Shown here: positions 42,301-54,412 of the stretch, in pieces | Layout of the letters: the number at the start of each line of letters is the position of its first letter | Numbering within the stretch: position 1 is the first letter of the stretch | Assembly (NCBI GenBank): GCA_905221605.1 | Contig: CAJNDS010002793.1 | Span: forward strand, 100,001-164,000 | DNA length: 64,000 nucleotides | Source: Symbiodinium natans | Lineage: Eukaryota > Sar > Dinophyceae > Suessiales > Symbiodiniaceae | Reading direction: 5' to 3' | The notes under the pieces: model-generated | Seen by the model: only the letters and a program-made list of their open reading frames with translations | What the model was told of the DNA's origin: nothing | The model's database searches: none | Position numbers and translations under genes: made by a program

Positions 42301-45300
42301 GCCTTCAGAGGGCCTTCAAGCATAATTTCCTCGGCATAGCACAAAAACACCATCCGAGCCTCGAACTTTGTTGCAAGGCTACGTGGAGAGCCCAGTGAAG
42401 ATGTTATTGATATGGTGAACCGCAATGCGTTGAACGCGTCCAGCCTGCAAATTACTTACTTTCTCCATGTTTGATTGTGACGAAAGACGGATTAACATGT
42501 GCAGAGTGCGATGAACTGTGGCATTTGTGCCTCCGCATCTGCTGACTGAGATGCCACGCGTTGCATTGCCTCCACCGTTCGGAGCAAGAGACGGTCGAGG
42601 TGGCATGGGGATGGTGTATGCAGATGAGGCCGGTGCCCCAGCTGTCTCGCGTCATCGATGATGCTCTCTCAGCCACGTGACAATTGAAGGAGGAGGTCGC
42701 GCAACATTGACGTGGACAGGTTGGCCCACACTTTGGTTTTTTGCACACACAAGCTCCTAAGAGTTCTGTGCAGTGATGTGGCGCAGGAAAAAACACATTT
42801 GCGGCTGCAGTGCTATGACTCGTTCGCTGCTGCGGCTGCCCGAGAGGCCCACTGTCGGCTTCAGCTGACTGACGAAGCCGTAGCTGTTGTTTGTTAACAG
42901 AGAGCTTTCAGTACGCGGCAACGGGCCAGGTCGTTCCGCATGCCCCACGTGAGGCTTTGATTAGCGGGCTTTGTCAAGACTGATCGAATTGAACTGTACA
43001 TTCCTGCGTCGCGACATGCCAAAAAGCGGGGCCCTGCGAGAGCTGACGTGACCTTTTTACAATTAAGTAGATCAATTAATGCATGTTAACATCACAACAT
43101 CCTGCTCAGAGAAGCCAGACGCTGCCCCGCATGCTGCTGCAGTCTGCCTCGGAACCTATTGCCAAGGCAATCGACTGGTACGATCAATCCTTCACGAAAG
43201 AGGTCGTGGATGCGAAGCTGGAGTTTAAGGCAGTGGAAAGGGCTGTTGTAGACACCATTAGACTCCACAACGTGCCAAAAGAGAGCTGGGGGAGAGAGCA
43301 GTAAGACAATCGCCATCCCTAGCGAAAGGCCTGAAAGAAGCAACGCGACTCAATTCTCTTGAGCATGAACGCAGCGGACTGCACGGAAAGAATCACGGCA
43401 ACCAAGCCCAGAAGTCTGGTTGGCAGACGCCTCGTAGATAGTGATGCGAACCGTGGGCGGGAAATGCTAAGGATGCTGCTGGGGGCAGGCCTCAGAAAGG
43501 ATCATCCAACCCAAACAACAATCAAGCCAAAAGCATTGTCTAAAGCACAGCCAGGGTCGAAGTGAAGCAAAGTGAAGCCGTCAAGCAATATTCATCTAAA
43601 CAATTCCTTCCGATCGACACCCTTGATAAGTTGCGCAGTCTGCCGTGTCAATTTGGTCCTTAGCGTGTTAATTGCACCGCGCTTTCCACATAATGGTCAG
43701 TCCAACGTCATGCTGTACCTCCCAGTCGCATGATCGTCGGTCATGCTTGGAAAGCCAGGAGATACTCGGCGCGGCCATGGATGCTGCCAAGACGTCGCAG
43801 GAAGGTGGTGGTAGCTGTGGCCCAAGTCAAGAGTGGCTGCATGTAGCATGAACGCAAGCATGCATTAACCCGTGAGGTCTAGAAGATGCGATTCTGGCAG
43901 CAGCACAAGCAGCACAGCAGTCGTCCAGCCCTCAGTGCTGAGGAGTTATGAGGAGTTGAGGAGTGTTGAGATGAAAGTGACATGTGACCACGTACGGCTT
44001 GTCGTTGCTGCGGTTGCTGCGTTGCTTCTTCAGTGCGCCGCAGGGCTGCAGAGAAGGGCTTTGATCCTCGGGAGCAGGTCGGTCGACAGCTTTTGGACTC
44101 ACAGACTAGCACGGACTTTTCGTGTCCTTCTTGGGCGTTTTGTGCTGTTTGCGAAAGGCGAGACAGCTGGCGCCTCAGAATGCCCCAGATGATGTGGCGA
44201 TAGGTCTTCTCGCTACTTGTGAGTCTCCAGCAGAGCCGTAGAGCAGCGAGTCGCGTCGAGAAATCAGCCGTGTCTTGAGCTCAGGGCAAGCATTGCGGGA
44301 GCAGAAGTGGCACGGCAGCTCGACGGAGACCTTCAGGGGCGTGCCGAGGCTGCCAAGAAAGCCGCGGAGAAGGCCTGGCCCAAAGACATGGCACATAATC
44401 GCGCAGCCATGCTCCTTCCGCAGTCGGCGCAAGGTGGCTCTGGACCTGGGCTTCACTCAGCCGACAGCGGACCAGGAGGGAGGTCGGGCCAAGCGCCTGG
44501 TGCTGGAGGATGGACAGGCCTTGCCTCTGGTTGGAACATAGTGCCTGTGTACAGCCTGTGTAGATTGTACAAGTTGGTGGGGTTGTGACATTGTGGGTGT
44601 TGTTGAAGGTCGGCGGCAACGCTGAAGAGCTTGGGGCAGAGCTGGGTCCTTCAGCGAGCCTGGCAGCGAACACCAATCAACTGGGAGAGAACTTGGGGAA
44701 CGGCGCGGGCTCCGCTGGCAGCCTGAGAGCTGCAGCGCCGGCTACGGGCGCCGGTGCCGTTGGAGAGGGTGCCGGTGCGGCTGCTGGTGAGGGTGGCAGT
44801 GTGGGTGCTGAGGGGCTGGTTGCAGGCGCGGGGGCGGGGGACGGAGGGATTGGGATGGGCAGGGCTGGTACAGCACTGGGCTCAGCAGACAGCTTGGATG
44901 GAGAAGGAGATTTGGCAGCAGGCGCGGCGGGAGCAGAAGTGGGTGGAGCCACATCTGAATCGAAATCTGGTTCAAACTGGACAGACAACCTTCTGGCTTT
45001 GGCCCCGGAATTTCAGCCAACTCCCCGCCTACAAACCCGAGTCAGCATTCTGCGCCAAGGTTAGCGTTATGTATGCCCTGGCCGGTGTTCTTGGAGTTGC
45101 CGCTTGTTTCGTGTGTCTCCGCTCCATGCTGAAGGGCAGGCTGGTCGTTCATGCTGGTCGTTCATGCGATTCATGCGATTCATGCGATCAAGACTCGGCA
45201 GTCTTCCCATGCGCCGAGAGAGAGTGCAAAGTCCTTTTGTCCTTTTGTGCAGTGTTGACTTTGTCACTGTCGATATCGATGAGCGCCTGTCTGTGCCGTG

Positions 45301-46581
45301 CAAGGCATACGAAAAAGACAAAGCGAAAAGTGACTCTGGAAGCAGAGGCCACGCCCCCAAGTCCTGAAGCTTTTTTGTTTTGAAGCCTTGGGCAGGCAGA
45401 AGACGAGGAGCAGCGACCGCTCATGGCCAGCGAGGCTGCGCCAGACAAGGCGGACATGAGATATGCTTGTGGACGGCTTGTGGAATCTGCGATATTGAAT
45501 GGATGTTGTTCGACAGTTCGACCCTGGTTCGGGTGCAGGATTCCGTGGCAGCGGCAGCTTACAAGACGGGTTCGGCCATGCCTCGCATCGAAGTCAATGG
45601 CGGCACAGGGGCGATGGCGCCTATGGCGGCCATGGCGCCTATGAGCATGCCAGGGGGCATTAACTCTGCTGGCTATGGTGGGTACGTGCAGTACGGTGGT
45701 ACTTTGGCTCCCCCTACTCCGTGTGCCACAATGGGTGCAATTCCCGGTACCACCTATGCCGGCTTAGCTGGGGCACCCTTTGCATCAGCCCCAACCTTGG
45801 CCCAGCGCACGGGCAGCATGGCAGTACCTGCGGCTCCCATCTCCACAGTCTCCACATCGGCGCTTCCGGCCGTTCCCATTTCCACTGCCAATGGTTTGCC
45901 TGCACAGGAGGCCAGGTCACCACGTGCGCATAGCAGAAGGATCTATCGAGGAACGGATTCTCAGAACCTGCTGGTTTTTCCCTGCCACATGTCCAGGTGA
46001 GGACCACAAGCTGCGAACTTAGCGGCTTAGCAATCTGCAACAAGTATGACATTCATGAACCATGTTGGCGCGATTTAGGTTGACACTGCGTGCCATGATT
46101 GGCTCGAAAACCGGTTTCATGTGAACAAAGGTCTGAGTGGTGCAGCTTCTGCTTCACCAGTGCTCACCCACGCACCTCTCCAGCTGATGGCAGGCACATC
46201 GTTGCATTGCAGAAAGTTGTTTCTTTGTTTGCAGCAACTGCTGGCATCGTGGATGGAATTCCTGAGGACAGCAGCTTGGCTCGGGGCAGATCCCAGCCTA
46301 TGCAAGCCTCTATTCTGCTGGCCATGAAGTGAAGCAAATCTCTTACACCGACGCTTGACGATCATTCTTTGAGTGCCTTCAGAGGATATCGTGCTCGTGA
46401 TGAATGCTCAGGCTGTTGCTTGGGGATCACTCGCTGTGTCATCTCCAACCTTTAAGTCAAGTCATGAACGCTCTTGTCATGCCCCGGCTGCGCCAAGATC
46501 CAGCAGCATCACAACATCCGCCGACTCATCCGCATAGCGCGGGTTCAAACAGAAAATCAGCGCCCCGAGTCCCAACGCCGA

Positions 46582-46624
46582 AGAGTCCCAGAGTCCAAGA
46601 GTCCAAGAGTCCAAGAGTCCAAGG
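46582..46624. repeat. 10-bp tandem repeat GAGTCCAAGA
   Basis: GAGTCCCA followed by three exact GAGTCCAAGA copies and a partial one. It reads Ser-Pro-Arg-Val-Gln-Glu in one frame (SPRVQESKSPRVQ). Confidence 0.9.
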
Positions 46625-47227
46625 AGTGGCATAACGCCTGGCAGCCTGGCCTGCCGCGTGATGTCGTCTGTACCTGAGACTGTCTGGACTGTCTTATTTC
46701 TAGACCATCCTTAGACCTGGACCATACCCAGACCATGGAGCAGCACTGTGCGCAACGTCACTACGCGGCGAGGTCTTCACCATCCCGGATGGTGCTGTGG
46801 AGGGTGCGGCTCTCGTTGTCGAGGCTCTGGACGTGGCATTGTTGCAGACGTTGCTGTCACTCTCTGTCGCTCTCTGTCACTATCTGTCATTGCTTTCTGA
46901 AGAGGCGCTGTGCGTCCCCAGAGCACCATTGCAGGTCGAGCCTGGGGTTGTGGTCCCGACGACGGTCCCGACAGGTTCCCCCCCAGAACAGCTGCGGAAC
47001 CGCTGCGCAACACTTGAGCATCTCATTGAGTTTCACTTCGCTTCAGCGCCTCGGTTTCATGGCCCCTGGCCCCTGCAGGTGCCTATGCCGGTGCTCTGGC
47101 GTGTCTCCAGCGCTAGGCCGCTAGACCGCTGGGGGTGGGGGGGTCTCTGACTGGCACCAGGACCCTAGAAAGTGAAAGTTCCCACGAGCTCCTGCATTTC
47201 TGGAAGTTCCGCTTGAATCCTGAGAAA

Positions 47228-47260
47228 GTGAGTGAGTGAGTGAGTGAGTGAGTGAGTGTG
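47228..47260. repeat. (GTGA)n microsatellite
   Basis: About eight GTGA units ending in GTGTGG. Confidence 0.95.
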
Positions 47261-47981
47261 GATTGAGGGACGGGCGGCGACGTGGCTTAGCAGCTGGGAA
47301 GGTGAATGCTGCAGCAACGGCCAGGAAGTGCTTAAAGTTGAATTCTTGGGCCTTTCTAATTGTCGATGCCAGCTTCATCATAGATTAGCAATATCAGTGC
47401 CCTCGAATTCGTGTAGGAGCCAAAAGGCGAGACCTTGCTGCCAATGAGAATCCTGGTTGATAGAGCATAGCAGTGTAGCTGTTTCAGACACCGCGGTCCA
47501 TCAAAGAAAGAACATTGGCACGAAGGCAAAGATCCGGGCAGAGCAGTCTCCAAAGTGCGACTGCTTGCTGGAAGACTCCGATCGTGGGTGACCAAACCTC
47601 TTCGCCCAAGAACTGAAACACGAACTCTTTCCTTCGTCTGCAAAAAAGTTGCAGATAACGTCGCGCTTCCGCAACAGCCCAGTTTTGTAGGGGAAATGCA
47701 ACCACTGCCGAGCATGCTGTTCGTAAACCCCAAGCCTCAACCTTCCAAATCTGCGGAGGCTCTTATGTCAGTTGACATCATGACTGGAATTTGTCAGTTC
47801 ACGCAAGAGGCGCAACACAAAACAACCGCTGCCAGCTGTCCTTGCCTCGACGGTGGCACAGTCATTGCTTGTCCCGTGGAGACAGCTTCCTGCTGCACCC
47901 CTTTGTCTCTTGGCTTCAGCACATTCGGCAAATTTCGCTGACATTGCGACAGCTCGATTGTAGAAGCACACCAACCGCTAC

Positions 47982-49766
47982 ATGGCGCCAGACTGGTTTG
48001 AGCAGCTCTTTGGGTTTGTGGAGGCCTGGAAGTCATTCTCTCAATTTGCCCTTGAACCCTCGCCGTCGCAGGTGGACTATGACAGCACGAAGCAGCAGCT
48101 GAGAGTGCATCCCTCAGAGCATTCAGATGGGCTGTTACTCGACAGCCTGGTGAACAAGGCCAGCTATTGTGTGGGAACCTTCGGAACTCCCAGCTCCTGA
48201 GCTCATGGCAGAGCATGGCAGATCCACTTCAGGGCAGGGGGGTTCATTTTGTGGAATCCGTGTTCTTTCTAAGCAGGCTCTATGCGTGCCCAGAAGAGCT
48301 GAGCTTCGAAGCTCAGAAGCTCAGGCCTTGGCGAACTTCGAGAGGAGTTCCTCAGCCTGAGAGGAGAAGAAGGAGGGCAAGGGCGGCACCGACGGCTGTG
48401 CGTTCGGAACGAACCCTGGCGTACTTGTTTCGTAAGCTTCCCTAGCTTTCTCGGATGGGAGGCCAGCAGGGGCAACAGGGATGCCCGCAAGACTCTCACT
48501 ACACTCGCTGCGCTAGCGTTTGGCCACGTACTTTGCTCACGGCAGTGCCTCCCTTACTGGGTGCCTTTGTCATCCTATGCGATCCCGACTGGTCGTGAGC
48601 AACGGTGGTTTTTTTCCCTCAACCTGTTGTAGGCGACATAGTGTAGACTTGCACGCTTGTCTCGCATGCCCGCGTCATTCAAGTCCTTTTGAAGCCAAGG
48701 AGATCGGGGACGTGGCAGCCAAACATGCGCTTGCTGAGAACAGGCATGCTACATTTCAGGTGGCCTCCCAGTTCAACTGCTTGGAGTTTGTGGGCCCATC
48801 TGTGACCCCACAGCATGGAATCACGGGCTACGTGCGGGACCGCACGCAAGGACCAGCCTGTTCAATTGCATGTGGGCCCGCCACGGCATATCGGAACTTC
48901 TTCGCTCCCGTTCGCGGAGGTCCGGGTGGGGAATGCGAGGATGAAACAGGTCAGGCGAAGAGGCAGATCAACAACCTGGAGGATCTCTGCGTGGAGTTGG
49001 ACAGAAAATCGGCGAAACGGCGAAAGGGGAAAGATGAAGTTCTGTTTCGTTCCTTTGGCAGTCAATTTCTAGAAGTTCGTGGCGGGTATACGCTCGCTTC
49101 GCACAGGCAGCTTGCAAATCTAAATGCTATGCTGCAAAGCTTGAGCGAAGGGGAACTAGATGAGCTTCGCCAGAGTTTGCGCGTGGGCGTCCACGCAGAC
49201 GTGCAGGTCACCTCTTTCGCCTGGGGGGCTCGACCAGTGAAGGATGCGACGCAGTTGGTGACACAGATCTTTGGATCGGCTTGTTCAGTTGCTTACAATA
49301 GAGATGCTCGGATCAACTCGCAGCTGCTTTGGAGCTGGTCGTCCGTAGCTCTCCCTATAAGTACTGCTTTTAAAGTATGGCCGAGGAGAGCTCGCAGCCG
49401 GACTGGGAACCCCTGGCGCGCTTGGTCCTGGAGGCCTCCTACGAGGCAACGCTCCTGGCAGCGCTTCGGCAGGCCCGGAAGCACGGTGGGCTCGGTGGCT
49501 CACGTCGGGTGTTGCTTGGCCGGACATTCGCTGGCTTGGTCCTGCATTTTCTTGACAGATCCTGAGAGATCCTTGCAAAAATAAGGTTCCTGACGTGCCT
49601 CGGAGGTGGCGTGTTTGGGAATGCCATGACATGGATCGCTGATGCGATGCGCCGCGCCTTCGTATGCCTCCAGAATGAAGACTTGGATGTCCGCATTGTA
49701 ACATATGCCGGCTCGCCGCCCCCAGAGCTGATGCGATTGGAGCGCGACTTTTCCGGCACAGGGTAG
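47982..49766 (+). CDS. Conserved protein of unknown function, macro-domain-like C-terminus, several exons
   Basis: Exon 47,982-48,023: MAPDWFEQLFGFVE. Exon from 48,072: VDYDSTKQQLRVHPSEHSDG, LVNKASYCVGTFGTPS. Possible exon about 48,285-48,357: AELRSSEAQALANFE. Main exon to about 49,309: GDVAAKHALAENRHATFQVA, SQFNCLEFVGPSVTPQHGIT, GYVRDRTQGPACSIACGPAT, INNLEDLCVELD, LRVGVHADVQVTS, TQIFGSACSVAYNR. Then about 49,374-49,513: WEPLARLVLEASYEATLLAA. Last exon 49,586-49,766: FLTCLGGGVFGNAMTWIADA, LDVRIVTYAGSPPPELMRLE. From memory the whole chain resembles uncharacterised bacterial proteins with the order WF..L.GF, ASY..G...TPS..ELR, FQVASQFN, DRTQGPACAIA, LEA.YEATL, LGGG.FGN. The GGG.FGN loop suggests an ADP-ribose-binding macro-like fold (inference). 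The frame looks intact. The middle exon joins are not fixed. Confidence 0.75.
48024..48071 (+). other. 48-bp in-frame GC-AG intron of the macro-like gene
   Basis: Removing GCCTGG...GTCGCAG joins GFVE to VDYDSTKQQLRV, which fits the family spacing. The intron has no stop and is a multiple of three, so retention would give a longer protein. Confidence 0.65.
49514..49585 (+). other. 72-bp GC-AG intron of the macro-like gene
   Basis: Joining ...GTGTT|GCTTGG to AATAAG|GTTCCTG gives RRVLFLTCLGGGVFGN with the frame kept. Without splicing the frame stops at 49,565. Confidence 0.75.
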
Positions 49767-49790
49767 CGGCTCGGAGTTCCAGCTTGCGGC

Positions 49791-49835
49791 GATGCATGGT
49801 GATGCATGGCGATGCATGGCGATGCATGGCGATGT
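49791..49835. repeat. 10-bp tandem repeat GATGCATGGC
   Basis: Four copies of GATGCATGGC (first with final T), then GATGTGG. Each holds the palindrome ATGCAT. It lies 25 bases after the stop of the macro-like gene, so in its 3' UTR if transcribed. Confidence 0.95.
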
Positions 49836-50935
49836 GGTAGCACGGAGAGGTGGCAACCGGACGACCTGTAGTCAGGCCTGGGAAGACGAACTACAAAGTG
49901 TGGTGGCGCAGTGTCAACACAAATTTAAGAAAGCGAGCAGCCGCGTGGGCGCCCAAGAAGACGACACTTGGGTGACGGTGCGATCACTTTGACAACGTTG
50001 AGCGGACTCACTGCAGTCTCACAATATCTCGCAATGAAAAGATGCAAGTGTCTGACTGCTGCTGCTGGACGAAGTCGCCTTGGGTAGTAATTGTTCTTGC
50101 TGTTGGTCGTTTATGCTTTCATGTCATTGTAGCTGTTCTTTTTTTGTACCTGTTGTGCGTCTGCTTGCGCTTGGCCCATCTTGGGCCATGCTCCCGCATC
50201 AAGTCGTCGGCCCGGCTCCCCCCCACCCCAGGACCGAGCTAGATGCTAGAGTCTGCTAGAGGACTCGGATCCGCTTGTCCGCAGCTTGAAGAAACTTCAG
50301 GCGTTCCATCCAACATCTCAGCGTCACAGAAAAATTCTACGGGAAAGGCATTCTTGACATTTCTTGATCATTCTTGCACGTCCCACAACTTTGCAACATT
50401 TGGTATAGCAGCACAAGCATTCCCAGCCCTAATCATCTGCCCTCGGTGGCGTCCACGTTGCCCAATGCGTCGTCGCCACGCGAAATCCCACGCTCTGCCA
50501 ACTGCTGCTTCGTTGACTTGGTTGGCGCTGGCATCCTTGGCCGCTCTGACTGGGGGCTTCTCGAAAGCTGATCAGGGCCTGAATCAGAATGCGCAGAAGA
50601 ATGCGTGCCATGCTGTTAGAGCCGCTTTTGGAATCCTGGGATGGAGATCTCTGATGGGTTTTGAGGCTTTGCGTGGGCCGGATCCAGGCGTGGCCTTGGA
50701 CTTCGGGAGACTGGAAAGCACTCCCGGCGCTCCGGAGAAGCCGAGGCACACTTCGCACGATTTTTGTGTTCAACGCGCTGCGCTTTCTTTGCGATGTTTT
50801 TGGGGTGCCCAGGAGTCAGATGTTGCAGCTGGCGGCCCAGCGAACAGCAGCTTCCCACGCAAAATGCGACCTAAACAACGCTGCAATGCCTCGCACATAG
50901 AATCTTTCCAAGTGGCCGCTTGTGTAAACTGAGGC
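49836..50935. other. Gap between macro-like gene and the Trp-repeat gene
   Basis: 50,042-50,242 (+) contains a strongly hydrophobic stretch (VIVLAVGRLCFHVIVAVLFL) that could be a membrane helix. 50,243-50,932 (+, 229 codons) is open, with a possible hydrophobic segment (AASLTWLALASLAALTGGFS) but no recognised domain. Either could belong to the following gene. Confidence 0.35.
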
Positions 50936-50939
50936 ACCT

Positions 50940-51620
50940 ATGCTGACAGACCCAAATGGCGGAAGCGATACCGCCGCGTGCTGCCGTTCGATGAGGCTGC
51001 GTTGGGCAAGCATGGCGTGCCCTGAATGCCTGCGCGAACGATGCTCGCGTGGAGGCGCGGCGTTGCGTCCAAGCCATCGGCTTTGACAATCGACGCTTGG
51101 CTTTACCGGCCGCGGCCAGGACCATGCATTGCAGTTCTGCGGAGTTCAACTGCGATGCTCCTAACTTTTCTTTCGCAAAGTTCGACAGGTGAGGAGTGGG
51201 ATGAGTGGGTCGCCGAAGGCAAGAAGTCGCCCTTCCTAGGGCCATACGTGCCAAGCGACCCAGAGGCCACTTTCACGCATCTTCAGGCAGAAACGCAGAG
51301 GATCATTTTTGGAGTTCCGGCAGAAGGAGCTCCCTCCTGAGGCCATGTATGCCGAAGAGTGGCAGGGCTGGGAAGACTTCCTGGGATGCATCCTCTCCTT
51401 CCAGGAGGCTCTGCTCAAGACAAAGCTTAAACCAACCTGACACCCCCGAAATCGATCTTCTAAACCCAACACGGTGGTGGGGGGCAAGATGATCCCAACG
51501 TACGGGGGATGCTTGGTCTTCCGCGGCCTGGTCAGGCACGTCTGATTTCCAGGATGCTGGGCCTCCGGAGCCAGGAAGACTGGTATGCCTTCGTTGAGGA
51601 TGATCCGGTCAGTGCTTCTG
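50940..51620 (+). CDS. Exons of a protein with repeated Trp-rich units
   Basis: Exon-like pieces on the + strand. About 50,957-51,022: WRKRYRRVLPFDEAALGKHG. About 51,187-51,265: GEEWDEWVAEGKKSPFLGPY and VPSDPE. About 51,330-51,390: ELPPEAMYAEEWQGWEDFLG. About 51,538-51,610: ARLISRMLGLRSQEDWYAFV and EDDP. The order '(PFDEA) - LGL-S-(E)EEW--(F/W)V--- - P--P - Y--EW-GW-DFLG' is a repeat that I remember from algal and some bacterial proteins (usual forms GW.GW.DWLGT and ..A...V..LGLKS..EW..Y). The function of the repeat is not known to me. Intact splicing is not proven: stops separate the pieces, so it may be a pseudogene. Confidence 0.45.
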
Positions 51621-54412
51621 TCACAGTCATGGGAGAGTCGTTTTTGTGGTATCTGAAGCTCCTTGGTGCTGTAGCATCACCACGCTGGCAAATCCAAGGG
51701 CTGAGGAGCTTGCGTCTGCCGGCTCTGCCATCCATCTACTACAAATCGGAATGGAAGGGCTACGAGGTCTCAATCACTTTCAAGCACACTCTTGCGTGCC
51801 CTTTCGCATCAGTGCTGTTTGCCGCGCTCTGATGAGCTCTGCTTGTTGCCAGGACTGGCTTGCGCTGCCTAACGAGACACTGTTTGTGCCCAAAGGATGG
51901 ACTACCGAAGGTAGCCCGTGACTGCGCTACGCAGTCAACTGCGGGTGGTAAGGCAGACTGTTCAGCCAAAATATGGTACACACATGTAAACTCTCAACGC
52001 AAGTCTCCATTCATCAAGGTAGATCGTCCTAGACTATTCCTTCTGAACTTGGCCAAAGACAGCAGTCGCCTTGCATCTTCGTCATGCTCGAAGCAGAACA
52101 GCGGTCTTTCTGCACCACGGACGGAGATGAGAAGGGGAGAGTCGCGCAGCACATCAGCATCACATGGAGCCTGCTTGCAAGGAGGCATCACTTGCTCACT
52201 GCTTCGAGCCTGATCAGTGCATTATACTTTGTTTGACAGCGCCGCATGATTCTTTGTGATGCTTCCTGGTTGACGAGCACACCCCCACGGTTCATAACTG
52301 TACCACTTTAGCCATGCTCGCTTAACATCGTCTGACTGCGCAGGGCCTCACGAAGGTCGGGAACAACTTGAGCAAATCAGCACGCGGCGGTGATGGTAAG
52401 GCATACAAATCAGAGCCAGCAGAATCTACAGACTAGCACGAGGAGGTGCCCAATGCAATTGCTAGAAGTGCTGGAATTGCTAGAAGCTGTCTTTGCAGCC
52501 CTTCCCGGTACGCCCACCATGTTGCGGCGATGGCCGGGTCTCTTCGGCCCTTCTGCAGCAACACAGCCTACCATCCCCCGAATGTCCACAACAGCCCCCA
52601 GTCAGTCTATGGACCAGCCCCGGAGGCTGTCCTTCTGTGCCCTTGCTGGGGCCTGGACCCCGCCAGAACTTTCGACCGACGAGTTTCGCAATCAGGAGCG
52701 GGCTCTGGGGCTGATCAGCTTGTCATTGGTCCCTAGTGTCTAGCCTCGTCGCCTTGCAAAGCTCAGCTCTCGCTCGCCAAGACAAGAAAGGAGTTGCTGC
52801 AGCAGTCCCTCTTCGAGGAGTACTACCATGTGGGGGAGAGCGGCTGCCTTGAAGTGGCGAGTTGTTTGGGAGTTTGGGAATCTGGTGCTTCCCTGAGGCC
52901 TGGCGCAGGTAACCCCAAAACTCCGAGAACTGGCCGAGATCGGGCTGACGACGATGCCAGCAATAGCTTTTGGTGTTGCGAACGGGCTCTACCACTTCTG
53001 CTTCTACCGGGAGGATGAACTTGGTTCCACTGTGATGTAGAGTGACGCGCTGCTAACATGTCGTGCTTGCCGGAGGAGTGGGCAAGTACCACCAGCATGC
53101 CTGGCAGCATGCTCAACATCGAGGATATGCTTCTGGCAGAGCGGCTTTTCCAGGCGCTCAAGCCATGGGATTGAAGTGGAAACTTGCAACTTGGAACTCG
53201 AAGCTCTTCTGAACCTCTTCGGAACCTCTTCTGGTAGGTGTCTGTCGGCTTCAGCCATTGTCTGGATTCAGCGCAAGACCTGCAAAGCTTCTCGTCGGCA
53301 GGTTCTGAGCTTGGGGCGAAGCTTGTGGCCTGCAATCGCGCGCAGGATTTTTGATGGGTATGTGCCAGCAAAAGTTGGCAATGCTATTCTTGATCCAGAA
53401 CGAACTCGGTGCCTCACTGGCTGAAGGCAATGTTGATTATGTCCACACTCTGGTACGTCCCAAAAGAACCCGCAACGCAGCACAGTCCTCCAAGCTGTCG
53501 CCAGGTCGGGAGCTGCAACAGTCTGCCAGGGTGCTCCGTGCCGCCCACGACGTCTTCCAGTCCATGAAGCGCGTCCCTTACCACGCAACTCGGCCGCACT
53601 GAAGGCTGCCGGGTGTGCAATGCCGGATCATGCAGCGAGAAATTCTCAGAGGCTGCCCTTGGTGCCATTGGATGGAGCCTGGCCTGGAATTTGTTCTTCC
53701 CCCCCTGGTTGGTTCCACATTGCCGATTGGCACAGGGAGCAGCCTAGGGTTTCAGAAATCATTGCATCTGGGGCCGGGGGGGGGGGGAGGTTCGTGGGAG
53801 ACGCAAATCTAAAAATCAGAAAACGGCAGTTGTAGTCTTGATCGCGGAATGTCGCCAGATGCGAAGGGCAGGTAACAAATATGCCGAAATGCATCGAAAA
53901 GGGTTGAAGAGATGTGGAGACAAGAGAGCTCAAAAGTGTAAGGAGAACTGTAGCTGTTAGCAGGAAGCAAACAAAGCATACATCTAACGTAGGCCGTGCA
54001 TGACGAAGCTACAAGAGACCCCTGATTTCTACGCCCTTCAGCAGTCTGTGAACCTTATTGACTTAACATAGAAAAGGAAGGGGACATGAAAGTTGGGTGC
54101 CCCGGGCGTGGCATAACTTTTTAACTATCGCGACGCAAGCGTGCCGTATCGATCTGTTGAAGCTTTCGATGTATCTGAAGGAAGCCGGAGCATGTCATCA
54201 CGTTTCCCGAGGTTTTGGAGCTTTGATCATACATGCTAAGCTTCTGGGGAGGCACCAGACTTAGATTGTTAAACCCTAAAGAAGCCAACCAGTTTGCGGA
54301 ATCAATCGTGTTGCAGAAAATGACTTCCGTGAGACGCTGCAGGAACAGTACTGCACGCAAGCACAGTAACCAACGCCAAAACCCCAACTAATTTCGAGGC
54401 TGTTTCCCTCAG
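51621..54412. other. Exon-like pieces, not recognised
   Basis: + strand: about 52,760-52,860 KTRKELLQQSLFEEYYHVGE; about 52,912-53,040 KLRELAEIGLTTMPAIAFGV then ANGLYHFCFYREDELGSTVM and a stop; 53,060-53,172 PEEWASTTSMPGSMLNIEDM; 53,340-53,424 FDGYVPAKVGNAILDPERTR; 53,446-53,602 VRPKRTRNAAQSSKLSPGRE and a stop. The second piece looks like a genuine protein C-terminus. A G-run lies at 53,778-53,788. No family assigned. Confidence 0.35.

Larger units (their letters stand above)
42320..47981. other. Stretch between SRPK and the macro-like gene
   Basis: Exon-like + frames without recognised family: 43,083-43,304 (SEPIAKAIDWYDQSFTKEVV) ending at a stop; 44,275-44,541 (VARQLDGDLQGRAEAAKKAA); 44,585-45,064, a Gly/Ala-rich low-complexity ORF that is open on both strands; 45,380-46,000 (SAMPRIEVNGGTGAMAPMAA, Gly/Pro/Ala/Met-rich). 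They may belong to one or more host genes. Short repeats: 45,148-45,188 (GCTGGTCGTTCAT, GCGATTCAT), 46,582-46,624, 47,228-47,260. Confidence 0.35.

Noticed and set aside
44585-45064. Gly/Ala-rich ORF on + and Pro/Ala/Ser-rich ORF on -
   Set aside because: Low-complexity GC-rich DNA open on both strands. No way to choose a strand, no domain.
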